Positions 28,332 through 37,663 of a stretch of 64,000 nt of DNA are shown one piece after another. Within the stretch, counting starts at the first letter, position 1, and every line of letters begins with the position of its first letter. Source of the DNA: Sphaerotilus microaerophilus. Lineage in GTDB: Bacteria > Pseudomonadota > Gammaproteobacteria > Burkholderiales > Burkholderiaceae_C. The notes beneath the pieces were generated by a model. That model was given only the letters and a program-made list of their open reading frames with translations. It had not been told where the DNA came from and ran no database searches. The stretch spans positions 1,984,001-2,048,000 of the forward strand of contig NZ_AP025730.1 in assembly GCF_023734135.1 (NCBI RefSeq). Direction: 5' to 3'. Both the position numbers and the translations under genes were made by a program.

Positions 28332-29258
28332 ATGACCCAAAAGATCCGCTGTGCCCTGATCGGCTCCGGCAACATCGGCACCGACCTGATCTACAAGATC
28401 CAGCGCAGCCCCGTGCTGGAGCCGGTGTGGATGGTCGGCATCGACCCGAACTCCGAGGGCCTGGAGCGCGCCCGCAGCATGGGCCTGAAGACCACCGCCG
28501 AGGGCGTGGACGGCCTGCTGCCGCACGTGCTGGAAGACAACATCCAGATCGCGTTTGATGCGACTTCCGCCTACGTGCACGCCGAGAACTCGCGCAAGCT
28601 CAACGCGCTGGGCGTGCTGATGATCGACCTGACGCCTGCGGCCATCGGCCCGCTGTGCGTGCCGCCGGTGAACCTGAAGGAACACGCGGACAAGGCCGAG
28701 ATGAACGTCAACATGATCTCCTGCGCCGGCCAGGCCACGATCCCCATCGTGAACGCCATCAGCCGCGTGCAGCCGGTCGAGTACGGCGAGATCGTGGCCA
28801 GCCTGGCGTCCAAGTCCATTGGCCCGGGCACCCGCGCCAACCTGGACGAGTTCACTTACACCACCTCCAACGCCATCGAGCGCGTCGGCGGGGCCAAGAA
28901 GGGCAAGGCGCTGGCGATCATCAACCCGGCCGAACCGCCGATGATCATGCGCAACACGATCAACTGCCTCACCGAGACTGAGCCCGACCAGGCCAAGATC
29001 ATCGACTCGGTGCTGGCGATGATCGAAGAGGTGCAGAAGTACGTGCCCGGCTACCGCCTGGTCAACGGCCCGCTCTTCGACGGCAAGCGCGTCGCGGTCT
29101 TCATGGAAGTGAAGGGCCTGGGCGACTACCTGCCCACCTACGCCGGCAACCTGGACATCATGACCGCCGCGGCCTGCCGCACCGCGGAGATGTTCGCCGA
29201 GGAAATCCTGGCCGGCACGATCACGCTCAAGCCCGTGGTGGCTGCCGCTGCAGCTTGA
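28332..29258 (+). CDS. dmpF: Acylating acetaldehyde dehydrogenase
   Basis: Converts acetaldehyde plus CoA and NAD to acetyl-CoA and channels substrate from the aldolase. The 308-residue protein has the NAD motif [13 protein letters not shown] and the catalytic Cys in [32 protein letters not shown] and the C-terminal [16 protein letters not shown] are typical of the DmpF/MhpF group. It starts 21 bp after dmpH and is followed 14 bp later by its partner dmpG. Confidence 0.97.
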   Translation: MTQKIRCALIGSGNIGTDLIYKIQRSPVLEPVWMVGIDPNSEGLERARSMGLKTTAEGVDGLLPHVLEDNIQIAFDATSAYVHAENSRKLNALGVLMIDLTPAAIGPLCVPPVNLKEHADKAEMNVNMISCAGQATIPIVNAISRVQPVEYGEIVASLASKSIGPGTRANLDEFTYTTSNAIERVGGAKKGKALAIINPAEPPMIMRNTINCLTETEPDQAKIIDSVLAMIEEVQKYVPGYRLVNGPLFDGKRVAVFMEVKGLGDYLPTYAGNLDIMTAAACRTAEMFAEEILAGTITLKPVVAAAAA

Positions 29259-29272
29259 GGGGAGAACCGAAC

Positions 29273-30361
29273 ATGACGACGACGAACGCCTACGACGCCC
29301 TCAGCAGCAGCCTCAAGGGCCGCAAGGTCCTGCTGCACGACATGTGCCTGCGCGACGGCATGCACGCCAAGCGCGAGCAGATCTCTGTCGAGCAGATGGT
29401 GCAGGTCGCCACCGCGCTGGACGCGGCCGGCGTGCCGATGATCCAGGTCAGCCACGGCGCCGGCCTGGGCGGCAACTCGCTGCAGCACGGCTTTGCGCTG
29501 GCCAAGAACGAGGAGTACCTGCAGGCCGTGACCTCGGTGGTCAAGCAGACCAAGGTCTCGGTGCTGCTGATCCCGGGCCTGGGCACGATGCGCGAGCTGC
29601 AATCGGCCTACGACTGCGGCGCGCGCAGCGTGCACGTGGCCACCCACTGCACCGAGGCGGACACCTCGCCCCAGCACATCGCCTACGCCCGCAAGCTGGG
29701 CATGGACACCACCGGCTTCCTGATGATGGCCCACCTGAACTCGCCCGAGGGGTTGGCGCAGCAGGGCAAGCTGATGGAGGGCTACGGCGCACAGACCATC
29801 TACATCACCGACTCGGCCGGCTACATGCTGCCCGAGCACGTGACGGCCGCGGTCAGCCGCCTTCGCGAGGTGCTCAAGCCCGAGACCGAGATCGGCTTCC
29901 ACGGCCACCACAACCTGGGCCTGGGCATCAGCAACTCGATCGCCGCCATCGCCGCGGGCGCCAGCCGCATCGACGGCTCGGTGGGCGGCCTGGGCGCCGG
30001 CGCCGGCAACACGCCGCTGGAGGTGCTGCTGGCCGTGTGCGAGCGCATGGGCATTCACACCGGCGTGGACCTGTTCAAGCTGATGGATGTGGCCGAGGAC
30101 GTGATCCTGCCGCTGATGGCCGAGCGCATCGTGCGCATCGACCGCGACTCGCTGACCCTCGGCTTCGCGGGCGTGTACTCCACCTTCCTGCTGCACGCCA
30201 AGAAGGCGGCCGCCCGCTTTGGCGTGCCGGCGCGCGACATCCTGGTCGAGCTGGGCCGCAAGAAGATGATCGCCGGCCAGGAGGACATGATCGAGGACAC
30301 CGCGATGACCATGGCCAAGGAGCGCGGCCTGCTCAAGGACGTGGTGCGCTCCGGCGCATGA
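29273..30361 (+). CDS. dmpG: 4-hydroxy-2-oxovalerate aldolase
   Basis: Cleaves 4-hydroxy-2-oxovalerate to pyruvate and acetaldehyde, in complex with DmpF. The 362-residue protein shows the HMGL-like barrel start [14 protein letters not shown] (catalytic Arg, metal Asp), metal-binding His in [12 protein letters not shown], and the communication domain at the C-terminus ([18 protein letters not shown]). The ATG at 29273 is supported by GGGGAGA upstream; an in-frame ATG at 29255 is too close to the dmpF stop and has no ribosome site. Confidence 0.97.
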   Translation: MTTTNAYDALSSSLKGRKVLLHDMCLRDGMHAKREQISVEQMVQVATALDAAGVPMIQVSHGAGLGGNSLQHGFALAKNEEYLQAVTSVVKQTKVSVLLIPGLGTMRELQSAYDCGARSVHVATHCTEADTSPQHIAYARKLGMDTTGFLMMAHLNSPEGLAQQGKLMEGYGAQTIYITDSAGYMLPEHVTAAVSRLREVLKPETEIGFHGHHNLGLGISNSIAAIAAGASRIDGSVGGLGAGAGNTPLEVLLAVCERMGIHTGVDLFKLMDVAEDVILPLMAERIVRIDRDSLTLGFAGVYSTFLLHAKKAAARFGVPARDILVELGRKKMIAGQEDMIEDTAMTMAKERGLLKDVVRSGA

Positions 30362-30386
30362 GGCTCAGGCTGAGGAGGAAGCAGCG

Positions 30387-31163
30387 ATGAGCGAGCGCGA
30401 ACTTGCCGTGGTCGTCGGTGCCACCGGCGCCTTCGGCCAGCCCATCGTCGCGCGGCTGATCGCCCGCGGCCTGACGGTGCTGGCGGTCGCCCGCAGCGCC
30501 GCCAGCCTCACCGGCCTGGCCGAGCGCTTCGGCCCGTCGCTGGTCGCCTGCGTGGCCGACATCGCCGACGACGCGTCGATCGAGACCATCCGCGCCGCGG
30601 TCGACGCCCAGGCGGCGATCGACGGTGCCCCCGTGCGCATGCTGGTGCACGGCCCCGGCGTCGCGGTGGCGGGCGGCATCCTGAGCGCGCCCACGGGCTC
30701 GATGGTCGACGCCGTCAACATCAAGGTTGGCGGCATGCTGAGGCTGGTGCGCGCGGTGGACGGCCGGCTCGTGCCGCACTCGCGCCTGGTGGCCATTGCC
30801 GGCCACTACGGCCTGGAGCCCACCGCCTACGCCGCCGCGGCCGGCGTGGCCAACGCGGCGCTGTTCAATGTGATGCGCCAGCTCAGCCTGGCCTACGGCC
30901 CGCGCGGCATCACCGCCCACACCCTGGCGCCCGGCCCGGCCGACACCGAGCGGCTGCACCGCGTCGCCGCCGACCGCGCCCGCCTGCAGGCCACCACGCC
31001 CGAGGCGGTGCTGGACGCGATGCGCGCCGACTCCTCGCTCGGCCAGCTCACCACACCCGAGCAGGTGGCCTGGGCGGTGGCGCTGCTGCTGGACCCAGAG
31101 GCCGACGTGATGACCGGCTCGACGCTGATGCTCGATGCCGGCCGCCGCAAAGGTCTCCCCTGA
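30387..31163 (+). CDS. Short-chain dehydrogenase-like protein without the usual active site
   Basis: A 258-residue SDR-fold protein between dmpG and the tautomerase gene. The nucleotide motif is [20 protein letters not shown]. The usual Ser...Tyr-x-x-x-Lys triad is not complete: the region reads [21 protein letters not shown], so Tyr is followed by Ala in the Lys position and no Ser is in the normal place. It may be a non-catalytic or altered enzyme. Its operon position suggests a role in aromatic degradation, such as dihydrodiol or aldehyde handling, but none can be assigned. Confidence 0.75.
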   Translation: MSERELAVVVGATGAFGQPIVARLIARGLTVLAVARSAASLTGLAERFGPSLVACVADIADDASIETIRAAVDAQAAIDGAPVRMLVHGPGVAVAGGILSAPTGSMVDAVNIKVGGMLRLVRAVDGRLVPHSRLVAIAGHYGLEPTAYAAAAGVANAALFNVMRQLSLAYGPRGITAHTLAPGPADTERLHRVAADRARLQATTPEAVLDAMRADSSLGQLTTPEQVAWAVALLLDPEADVMTGSTLMLDAGRRKGLP

Positions 31164-31208
31164 ATTCCCCGAATCGCTGTCAACCGCTGTCAATACCCCG
31201 GAGGCTCC

Positions 31209-31643
31209 ATGCCCGTCGCCAACATCCACGTGCTCGCCGGCCACCCGCGCCCGGTGCTCAAGCAACTGCTGCGCGAGGCGTCGGCCACCTTCGCCCGCGT
31301 CATCGAGGCGCCGCCCGACCGCCTGCAGGTCTGGATCACCGAGGTCGACCCGGAGCTCTACGCCATCGCCGGTGAACCCGCCGACGAGGTGCTGCAGCAC
31401 ACACCACGCGCCCAGGCCGAGATCCCGCTGATCCGCATGGCGCTGATGGAGGGCCGACCGGTGGAGATGCTGCACCGCGTCATGGCCGAGATGAGTGCCG
31501 TCGTGGCCCGCAACCTGGGCGGCGACCCCCAGCGCGTGCGCGTGCAGATCGACCACGTGAACGCCGACCGCTGGGCCATCGGCGGCGTGCCCGCCAGCGT
31601 CGCCCGCGCGGCGGAGCTGGCGACGCGCCGGGCTGCGGCCTGA
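31209..31643 (+). CDS. dmpI: Two-domain 4-oxalocrotonate tautomerase-like protein
   Basis: Tautomerase-superfamily protein of 144 residues, about twice the classical 62-residue DmpI. Domain one begins [16 protein letters not shown] with the catalytic Pro-1 after Met removal. Domain two (about residue 75 on) reads [16 protein letters not shown] and [16 protein letters not shown], as in the second half of 4-OT units. The Arg-11 position (EGR) is kept only in domain two, so the active site could be shared. Its likely role is isomerising 4-oxalocrotonate before DmpH. A ribosome site (CGGAGG) precedes the ATG. Confidence 0.82.
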   Translation: MPVANIHVLAGHPRPVLKQLLREASATFARVIEAPPDRLQVWITEVDPELYAIAGEPADEVLQHTPRAQAEIPLIRMALMEGRPVEMLHRVMAEMSAVVARNLGGDPQRVRVQIDHVNADRWAIGGVPASVARAAELATRRAAA

Positions 31644-31652
31644 GGGTAGGCG

Positions 31653-31746
31653 TAAATCCCCCCCAGCCCCCCTTTTCCAAAGGGGGGAGGCATGCGGCAG
31701 GGTGTGTTTGGTTCCCCCCTTTGAAAAAGGGGGGTCAGGGGGGATT
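31653..31746. repeat. Palindromic REP-like element between dmpI and dmpR
   Basis: Two arms, AAATCCCCCC at 31653-31662 with CCCCCCTTTT nearby, and their mirror GAAAAAGGGGGG to GGGGGGATTT at 31737-31746. The near-perfect inverted arms are about 33 bp each, around a 20-bp centre. Such C/G-run palindromes recur between Burkholderiales genes. It can form a long hairpin and probably separates the catabolic operon from the regulator gene. Confidence 0.8.
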
Positions 31747-31781
31747 TGCTCTCCGCCATGTATTCCCACCGGAGCCTCGCC

Positions 31782-33614
31782 ATGCCCCCCAATCCCCACC
31801 GACTCCACCCCATCGGCTGTGATTGCGAGGCCCTGGAGCCCACCGATGAGCTGGTCTCGCGGCTGCACTTCGACGCCCGCGAGGGCCGCATCTGGCTCAA
31901 CGACCAGCGCATGCTGCTGCTGCACAACAGCGCCATGGGCGTGCTGCGCCAGGAGCTGATCGAGGGCCTGGGGCTGGACAAGGCGCGCGGCCTCATCACC
32001 CGCATGGGCTACAACTGCGGCGCCAACGACGCCGACCTGGCGCAGAAGTTCCGCCGCTTCGACCGCCCGATCGACGCCGTCTACATCGGCCCGCAGCTGC
32101 ACATGCTCGAAGGCGTGGCCCGCGTCGAGAAGGTCAACCTGGAGCTGGACGAAGAGGCCGGCCACTTCCTCGGCGAGTTCAACTGGCACGGGAGCGCCGA
32201 GGCCGAGGCGCACGTGCAGATCTACGGCATCGGCAGCCATGCGGTGTGCTGGCAGCAGACCGGCTACGCCAGCGGCTTCGTCAGCCGCTTCATGGGCCGC
32301 CCGGTGGTGTTCCGCGAGATCCAGTGCCGCGCCCAGGGCGCGCCGCACTGCGTCATCGTTGGCCGCCCGGCCGAGGCCTGGGCGCAGGCCCGCGCCGAGG
32401 GAGCCGAGGGCGCCGAGTCGGACCTCGCCAGCCTGCGCGCCGACGACCTCAGCCTGGGCGTGGCCGCGCCCCTGCCGGCCCAGGCGGCGGGGCCCGATGC
32501 CCTGCTCAACGACCTGGAGGTGGTCGGCGTCTCGGCCGGCTTCAACGCCGTCTGCCACATGGTGCGCCGCGCCGCGAACACCCAGGCCACCGTGCTCTTC
32601 CTGGGCGAAAGCGGCGTGGGCAAGGAGGTGCTGGCGCAGGCGCTGCACCGCATCAGCCCGCGCGGGAACGGGGCGAACACAGGGCCCTTCGTGGCGATCA
32701 ACTGCGCCGCCATCCCCGAGGACCTGATCGAGAGCGAACTCTTCGGCGTTGACAAGGGCGGCTACACCGGCGCGCTCGCCACCCGGCCCGGCCGCTTCGA
32801 GCGCGCGCACGGCGGCACGCTCTTCCTCGACGAAATCGGCATCCTCGGCTGGACCGCCCAGGGCAAGCTGCTGCGCGCCCTGCAGGAGCGCGAGATCGAG
32901 CGCGTGGGCGGCACCCAGACCGTCAAGGTCGACGTGCGCGTGGTGGCCGCCACCAACCTGGACCTGAAGCGCGAGGTCGAGGCCGGGCGCTTCCGCGAGG
33001 ACCTGTACTACCGCCTGAACGTGCTGCCGCTGCGAGTGCCACCGCTGCGTGAACGCCGCGAGGACATTCCGGTGTTCATGAACCACTTCCTGCACAAGTT
33101 CAACCGCCGCGACGGCCGCCAGGTTACCGGCTTCACCGGCCGCGCCATCGACGCGATGCTCGCCTACGCCTGGCCCGGCAACATCCGCGAGCTGGAGAAC
33201 CTGGTCGAACGCGGCGTGGTGCTCGCCAGTGACGGCGGCGCCATCGACCTCATGCACCTCTTCCTCGGCGACGAGGCCCTCTCCGCCCAATGGCTCGCCC
33301 TGCAACGCGACGGCAGCCTGCGCCACCGCGGCGTCGGCGCCGCCAACGACCCGGTGAAGGTGGAGGCCGACGCGGAGCAGGCCGACGCGGCGACCGATCC
33401 TCTCAGCCCCGCCCAGCAACTTGCCCAGCGCGTCCAGGCCTTGCTTTGCGGCCAGGCCACCCACTCCACGGAGGCCCAGCTGTCACTCGACCAGCTCGAA
33501 ACCGAACTGGTGCGCAGCGCGATGGCTGCGACGGGAGGCAACCAGTCCGCTGCGGCGCGGCTGCTGGGGTTGAGTCGGGCGCAGTTGATTTATCGGTTGA
33601 AGGGGTTGGGGTAG
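31782..33614 (+). CDS. dmpR: DmpR/XylR-type sigma-54 activator
   Basis: Phenol-responsive enhancer-binding protein, 610 residues. The N-terminal XylR_N/V4R sensor domain spans about residues 20-200 ([37 protein letters not shown]). The AAA+ domain has Walker [17 protein letters not shown] and [10 protein letters not shown], and the C-terminus is a Fis-type helix-turn-helix ([20 protein letters not shown]). The sigma-54 contact loop reads GGYTGA where GAFTGA is usual. The start at 31782 has GGAG seven bases upstream; earlier in-frame starts exist at 31746 (TTG) and 31758. Downstream of dmpI in the same direction. Confidence 0.93.
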   Translation: MPPNPHRLHPIGCDCEALEPTDELVSRLHFDAREGRIWLNDQRMLLLHNSAMGVLRQELIEGLGLDKARGLITRMGYNCGANDADLAQKFRRFDRPIDAVYIGPQLHMLEGVARVEKVNLELDEEAGHFLGEFNWHGSAEAEAHVQIYGIGSHAVCWQQTGYASGFVSRFMGRPVVFREIQCRAQGAPHCVIVGRPAEAWAQARAEGAEGAESDLASLRADDLSLGVAAPLPAQAAGPDALLNDLEVVGVSAGFNAVCHMVRRAANTQATVLFLGESGVGKEVLAQALHRISPRGNGANTGPFVAINCAAIPEDLIESELFGVDKGGYTGALATRPGRFERAHGGTLFLDEIGILGWTAQGKLLRALQEREIERVGGTQTVKVDVRVVAATNLDLKREVEAGRFREDLYYRLNVLPLRVPPLRERREDIPVFMNHFLHKFNRRDGRQVTGFTGRAIDAMLAYAWPGNIRELENLVERGVVLASDGGAIDLMHLFLGDEALSAQWLALQRDGSLRHRGVGAANDPVKVEADAEQADAATDPLSPAQQLAQRVQALLCGQATHSTEAQLSLDQLETELVRSAMAATGGNQSAAARLLGLSRAQLIYRLKGLG

Positions 33615-33762
33615 GGCAAATCGGACTGTTGAAGGGCTGCAATCGACCCTAAGCTGTCCTTCGCGTCGATGCAAAGCTGTCACTCCTCCCTGCAGGTGTA
33701 TCCAGGCCGGCGCGGCCGTTGTATGCCTTTCGGCGGCTATTGGAGACCGCCGAGAATGGCGT

Positions 33763-35070
33763 ATGGGCACCTACACCTCCCTCTACGTAAACGACTTCGA
33801 TCTTGCTATCTCCAAGAGCGCGGTGATTCCGGAGATCATGACGGTCTTCGTCGAGTCCGACCGCCGCAGTCTGTGGCGCCGCACAAGTGACTGCGAGGTA
33901 GTGGACGGCCCATCAGGCGACGACGACATCGAGCGGGCAGTCGAGTACGTCACAACGGGCGAGAAGGCCATCCAACGCTTGGATGTAATGGGATTTACTC
34001 TGGAGCGCTGCAGGCGAGAGTACGACGAGATTCGAAATGAGGCGATCCAAGGTCTTCGCGATGCTGTAGCGGAGGATGGCCTCGCGAGCGATGGGTCAGA
34101 CAACTTCTACGCTAAGGAGATTGAGAAGTACGAGCGCCTGACCTTCGACGAATACGCTGCAGCCTTCAAGAGCGTCTTGGAGCGCAAGCTTCAGTGGTAT
34201 GACCTCACGAGCGAGCAGCGTGCAACACTACATGCGACAACGTCGTACATCCTCTCGGATCAGCACGATGACTGGCACAACTTCGGTTTCATGTGCCGGG
34301 ACATCAGGAGCTTTCTCCGGATGGCACTCTCCGTTTCCGCGCCCGACGCGATCCTGCGGCAAGACGTATCCGGGTTGGTGTCCGCAGGATGGGTTCGCGC
34401 AGAGGACCCTATTCGGGACGACGCTGTGCGACTGCTGGTCGAGCGTTACCCTGAGAACGCCCCCCGAATCGTACTCACCGAAGGCTCAAGCGATGCAGAG
34501 ATTCTTAAGATTTCGCTTGCCGTCCTCTTCCCACATTTGGTCGGCTACTACACATTCTTCGACTTCCATGGCAGCAAGGCAGCCGGCGGCGCAACGCAGC
34601 TCATCTCAGTGGTGAAGGCCTTTGCGGCAGCGGGCGTCGCCAACAGAGTAATCGCGGTTCTGGATAACGACACGGCTGCGCACGAAGCGCGTCGGGCGTT
34701 GAGAGACGTGCTGCTTCCCGAGAACATCGCCATTGTTCATTACCCACCCAGAGACTGGCTGCGCGAGTACCCCACTCTCGGTCCGTCAGGCGACGTGTCT
34801 TTGGACGTTAACAGCAAAGCCGCCAGCATCGAGCTCTATCTTGGCCGCGACGTCCTCACGGTCGGTGGCAACCTGTGTCCGGTCCAGTGGGCTGGCTACT
34901 CGCAAGCCATGCGCGCGTATCAAGGGGAGGTTGTAGACAAGCCGGGAGTGATCGAAAGATGGAGAGCAAAGGCCAACCGCTGCCTCGAAGAACGCACTTC
35001 TATCGTGCCAGCCTACTGGGCTGACATTCGCGCGGTATGGGAGCAAATCATGGCCGCTTTTCCGGCTTAG
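33763..35070 (+). CDS. HEPN/Toprim-type protein, candidate defence gene
   Basis: A 435-residue protein with a C-terminal Toprim-like domain (about residues 235-330). RIVLTEGSSDAEILKISLAV carries the catalytic Glu, and NRVIAVLDNDTAAHEARRAL the Asp-x-Asp acidic pair used by OLD-family and topoisomerase-type nucleases. The N-terminal half (MGTYTSLYVNDFDLAISK) resembles the N-terminal domain paired with Toprim in HEPN/Toprim-associated proteins. No classical HEPN Rx4-6H motif was found by eye. Codon use is less GC-biased than neighbours, suggesting transfer. It stands alone with no partner nuclease or helicase beside it. The defence role is inference. Confidence 0.7.
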   Translation: MGTYTSLYVNDFDLAISKSAVIPEIMTVFVESDRRSLWRRTSDCEVVDGPSGDDDIERAVEYVTTGEKAIQRLDVMGFTLERCRREYDEIRNEAIQGLRDAVAEDGLASDGSDNFYAKEIEKYERLTFDEYAAAFKSVLERKLQWYDLTSEQRATLHATTSYILSDQHDDWHNFGFMCRDIRSFLRMALSVSAPDAILRQDVSGLVSAGWVRAEDPIRDDAVRLLVERYPENAPRIVLTEGSSDAEILKISLAVLFPHLVGYYTFFDFHGSKAAGGATQLISVVKAFAAAGVANRVIAVLDNDTAAHEARRALRDVLLPENIAIVHYPPRDWLREYPTLGPSGDVSLDVNSKAASIELYLGRDVLTVGGNLCPVQWAGYSQAMRAYQGEVVDKPGVIERWRAKANRCLEERTSIVPAYWADIRAVWEQIMAAFPA

Positions 35071-35093
35071 TTGCGAAGGGACTACTTCTTGGA

Positions 35094-35110
35094 GTCTCTC
35101 GACGAGAGAC
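35094..35110 (+). terminator. Hairpin after the HEPN/Toprim gene
   Basis: GTCTCTC at 35094-35100 and GAGAGAC at 35104-35110 form a perfect 7-bp stem with a 3-base loop, followed by CGTTTAGG, 24 bp after the stop codon. It looks like a modest factor-independent terminator. Confidence 0.55.
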
Positions 35111-35320
35111 CGTTTAGGTGTGCTGTACCGGCCTACCGTTCATGGCCGGCTCGCGCCGACCAGCGGTCCCAACTCGTCGCGGCAATCCTGCCTTTCAAGC
35201 GGGCGCAGGGGCAATAACTTGGAGCGGGGGATGACCGGCAGCTTGTGGCCGAGTGCGGACTGCCGAGCGGATCGCCGATCGCGTAGCGCGCCACCATTTC
35301 GATCACGAAGCCCCTGCGTC
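35111..35320. other. Intergenic stretch before LysR gene, nothing recognised
   Basis: About 210 bp between the hairpin at 35094-35110 and the LysR stop. The minus-strand frame stays open for much of it as an extension upstream and downstream of the LysR region, but no known domain was seen. It may hold remnants of a displaced gene. Confidence 0.3.
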
Positions 35321-36217
35321 TCAACCCACCCCGCCCCCCAACGCCTCCACCAAGTAGTCCACCAGCAGCCGCACCTTCGGCGTGAGGTGCTTGCGGCTGG
35401 GGTAGACGGCGTAGACGCCGAATTCCATCGAGCGGTACTGCGGCAGCACCTCGCGCAGGGCGCCGGTTTGCAGGTGGGTGCCGACCATGAAGGAGGGCTG
35501 CAGGACGATGCCCTGGTGGGCGAGGGCGGCGGCGACGCAGGTGTCGCCGCTGTTGCTGCGCATGCGCGGGGCGATGCGCACGCTGACCTCGTCGCCCTCG
35601 GGGCCGGTGAAGCTCCACTGTTCGCCGGTGGAGAGCAGGGTGTAGGCCATCACGCTGTGCTGGGCGAGGTCGGCGGGGTGGGCCGGTTCGCCCTCGCGGC
35701 GCAGGTACTCGGGCGAGGCGCAGAGCAGCATGCGGGTGGTGGTGAGCTGGCGGCTGACCAGGGAGGAGCTGGGCAGGCGGGCGATGCGCACGGCGAGGTC
35801 GATGCCCTCGTCGACCAGGTCGACCAGGCGGTCGGACAGGGTGACCTCCAGCAGCACCTGCGGGTGCCGCGCCATGAAGCCGGGCCACAGCGGCGCCAGG
35901 TGCAGCAGGCCGAAGCTGACCGGCACGTTCAGCCGCAGCGGGCCGATGGCGCGGCCGGTGCGCTCGGTCAGCTCGGCCTCGGCCTGGGCGATGCCGTCGA
36001 GCAGCTCGCGGCAGCGCGCGTGGAAGCGCTCGCCGGCCTCGGTGAGCGACAGGCGCCGCGTGGTGCGCTGCATCAGGCGCGCGCCCAGGCGCTGCTCCAG
36101 GTCGCCGACCAGGCGGGAGACGGCGGTCTTGGAGACCTGCAGCGCATCCGCCGCGCCGACGAAGCTGCCGGCCTCCACCACCGCCGCGAAGGCGCGCATT
36201 TCCTCGAACTTGTCCAT
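35321..36217 (-). CDS. LysR-family regulator (quinone/oxidoreductase type)
   Basis: A 298-residue LysR protein: MDKFEEMRAFAAVVEAGSFV then GAADALQVSKTAVSRLVGDL is the winged-helix N-terminus. The effector domain from about residue 90 (GPLRLNVPVSFGLLHLAPLW) is that of the large CrgA/DsdC-like group. It is divergent from the F420-type reductase gene, with two operator-like repeats between them, so it very likely regulates that gene. The inducer is unknown. Confidence 0.9.
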   Translation of the reverse strand: MDKFEEMRAFAAVVEAGSFVGAADALQVSKTAVSRLVGDLEQRLGARLMQRTTRRLSLTEAGERFHARCRELLDGIAQAEAELTERTGRAIGPLRLNVPVSFGLLHLAPLWPGFMARHPQVLLEVTLSDRLVDLVDEGIDLAVRIARLPSSSLVSRQLTTTRMLLCASPEYLRREGEPAHPADLAQHSVMAYTLLSTGEQWSFTGPEGDEVSVRIAPRMRSNSGDTCVAAALAHQGIVLQPSFMVGTHLQTGALREVLPQYRSMEFGVYAVYPSRKHLTPKVRLLVDYLVEALGGGVG

Positions 36218-36268
36218 GGCGGTTCTCTGGGTCCTTTGAGGAGGCTTTGAACGTCTGATTGGCTGTGG

Positions 36269-36330
36269 TTATCCCTGAAATCGGGATAAACAGTTGATTG
36301 GTGGCCAGTTTATCTGCGGAGTCGGGACAA
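36269..36330. promoter_or_regulatory. Paired LysR-type operator sites
   Basis: TTATCCC-N7-GGGATAA at 36269-36289 is a perfect inverted repeat. A weaker copy with the same 7-7-7 layout (TTATCTG-N7-GGGACAA) lies at 36310-36330, 41 bp or four helical turns away. LysR proteins usually use a strong and a weak site arranged this way; the sites lie between the LysR start and the start of the reductase gene. Confidence 0.75.
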
Positions 36331-36381
36331 ATACAGTGCTCTCCATGGCAGCGCAGTGCTGCCACCCCACGGAGAACCCTC

Positions 36382-37014
36382 ATGAACATCACAGTCCTCG
36401 GCGCCGGCAACATGGGCGCAGCCTTCGTTCAACAACTGACGCGCGCTGGCCACCGGGTCACGGTCACGGCCCGCGATGCCGCCAAGGCGGCGCAGGTGGC
36501 CGAGCGCCACGTCGGCGCCCAGGCGCTGCCGCCGGCCGAGGCCGCCCGCGACGCCGAGGTGATCGTGCTGGCCACCGGCTACGCCGACGCCGTGGCCGCG
36601 CTGCGTGGCCTGGGTGACCTGCAGGGCAAGGTGGTGATCGACATCACCAACCCGCTGACGGCCGACTACATGGGCCTGACGCTGGGGCACAGCACCTCGG
36701 CGGCCGAGCAGATCGCCCAGGCGCTGCCGGGCATCGAGCTGGTCAAGGGCTTCAACACGGTGTTCGCCCAGGTGCTGGCCGAGGGGCCGGACTTTGGCGG
36801 CGGCCAGCGCGTGCCGGTCTTCCTGGCCAGCGACAGCGAGCGCGCCAAGCAGGCGGCCCGCACGATCGCGCAGGGCCTGGGCTTTCACGTGGTGGACGCG
36901 GGCGGCCTGAAGAACGCGCGCTACCTGGAGCCGCTGGCCGGTCTGAACATCTACCTGGGCTACGGCGCTGGGCTGGGCACAGCCATCGCGCCGACCTGGC
37001 TGCGCAAGGGCTGA
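36382..37014 (+). CDS. NADP/F420-dependent oxidoreductase-like protein
   Basis: A 210-residue NAD(P)-binding protein of the F420:NADP oxidoreductase/NpdG-like group: MNITVLGAGNMGAAFVQQLT is the nucleotide-binding start, and KVVIDITNPLT and ELVKGFNTVFAQVLAEGPDF are family motifs. F420 is not usual in these bacteria, so the protein probably reduces another substrate with NADPH. The start at 36382 has GGAG nine bases upstream. Transcribed away from, and probably controlled by, the divergent LysR gene. Confidence 0.82.
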   Translation: MNITVLGAGNMGAAFVQQLTRAGHRVTVTARDAAKAAQVAERHVGAQALPPAEAARDAEVIVLATGYADAVAALRGLGDLQGKVVIDITNPLTADYMGLTLGHSTSAAEQIAQALPGIELVKGFNTVFAQVLAEGPDFGGGQRVPVFLASDSERAKQAARTIAQGLGFHVVDAGGLKNARYLEPLAGLNIYLGYGAGLGTAIAPTWLRKG

Positions 37015-37043
37015 ACCCGCACCCCATCACCGACACGATCACC

Positions 37044-37628
37044 ATGAACTTCACCGTCTCCTCCCTGCGCACGGCCGTCGCTACTGCGGCCCTGCTCGCC
37101 GCCGCCGGCAGCGTCTTCGCCCAAACCACCGCTTCGCCCGTCTCGACGGCCGAGAAGCCGGCCACCCCGGCGCCCAAGCCCGAGCGCCAGGCGCCGAAGG
37201 TCGAGAAGCACCTGAAGACCTTCGACACGCTGGACTTCGACGTCTTCAGCAACCAGAAGTGGGACCGCCTGCACGAGAGCCACGCCGAGGACATCGTCGT
37301 CACCTGGCCGGACGGGCACGAGACGCGCGGCATCGCCCGGCACATCGACGACCTGAAGGCGATGTTCGTCTTCGCCCCGGACATCGCGATCAAGACCCAC
37401 CCGATCCGCTTCGGCTCGGGCGCCTGGACGTCGGTGACCGGCGTGATGACCGGGACCTTCACCCGCCCGATGCCGCTGCCCGATGGCTCCAGCATCCCGC
37501 CCACGGGCAAGCGTTTTGCGATCGGCATGGCCACCATCGGCCACTGGACGAAGGGCCGCATCGACCACGAGTGGCTGTTCTGGGACAACCAGGACTTCAT
37601 GCAGCAGCTGGGGCTGGCCAAGCCCTGA
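37044..37628 (+). CDS. Exported SnoaL-like/ester cyclase family protein
   Basis: A 194-residue protein with an N-terminal signal peptide (TAVATAALLAAAGSVFAQ, cleavage after Ala) and a SnoaL/NTF2-like domain with HESHAEDIVVTWPDGHETRG, TGVMTGTFTRPM and HEWLFWDNQDFMQQLGL near the C-terminus. Such proteins include polyketide cyclases and many of unknown function. A Pro-rich linker follows the signal. It is 29 bp downstream of the reductase gene and probably in the same unit. Confidence 0.75.
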   Translation: MNFTVSSLRTAVATAALLAAAGSVFAQTTASPVSTAEKPATPAPKPERQAPKVEKHLKTFDTLDFDVFSNQKWDRLHESHAEDIVVTWPDGHETRGIARHIDDLKAMFVFAPDIAIKTHPIRFGSGAWTSVTGVMTGTFTRPMPLPDGSSIPPTGKRFAIGMATIGHWTKGRIDHEWLFWDNQDFMQQLGLAKP

Positions 37629-37663
37629 GGGGGCGGCGGTGGTGCCGGCGGAGGTGCTGGGCT

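Noticed and set aside
30333..33464. A 1043-codon minus-strand open frame across the aldolase, SDR, tautomerase and dmpR genes
   Set aside because: It is the shadow of well-supported plus-strand genes and its translation has no recognisable domains.
35111..35320. Remnant transposase or integrase
   Set aside because: The translations in all frames gave no motif I could support.
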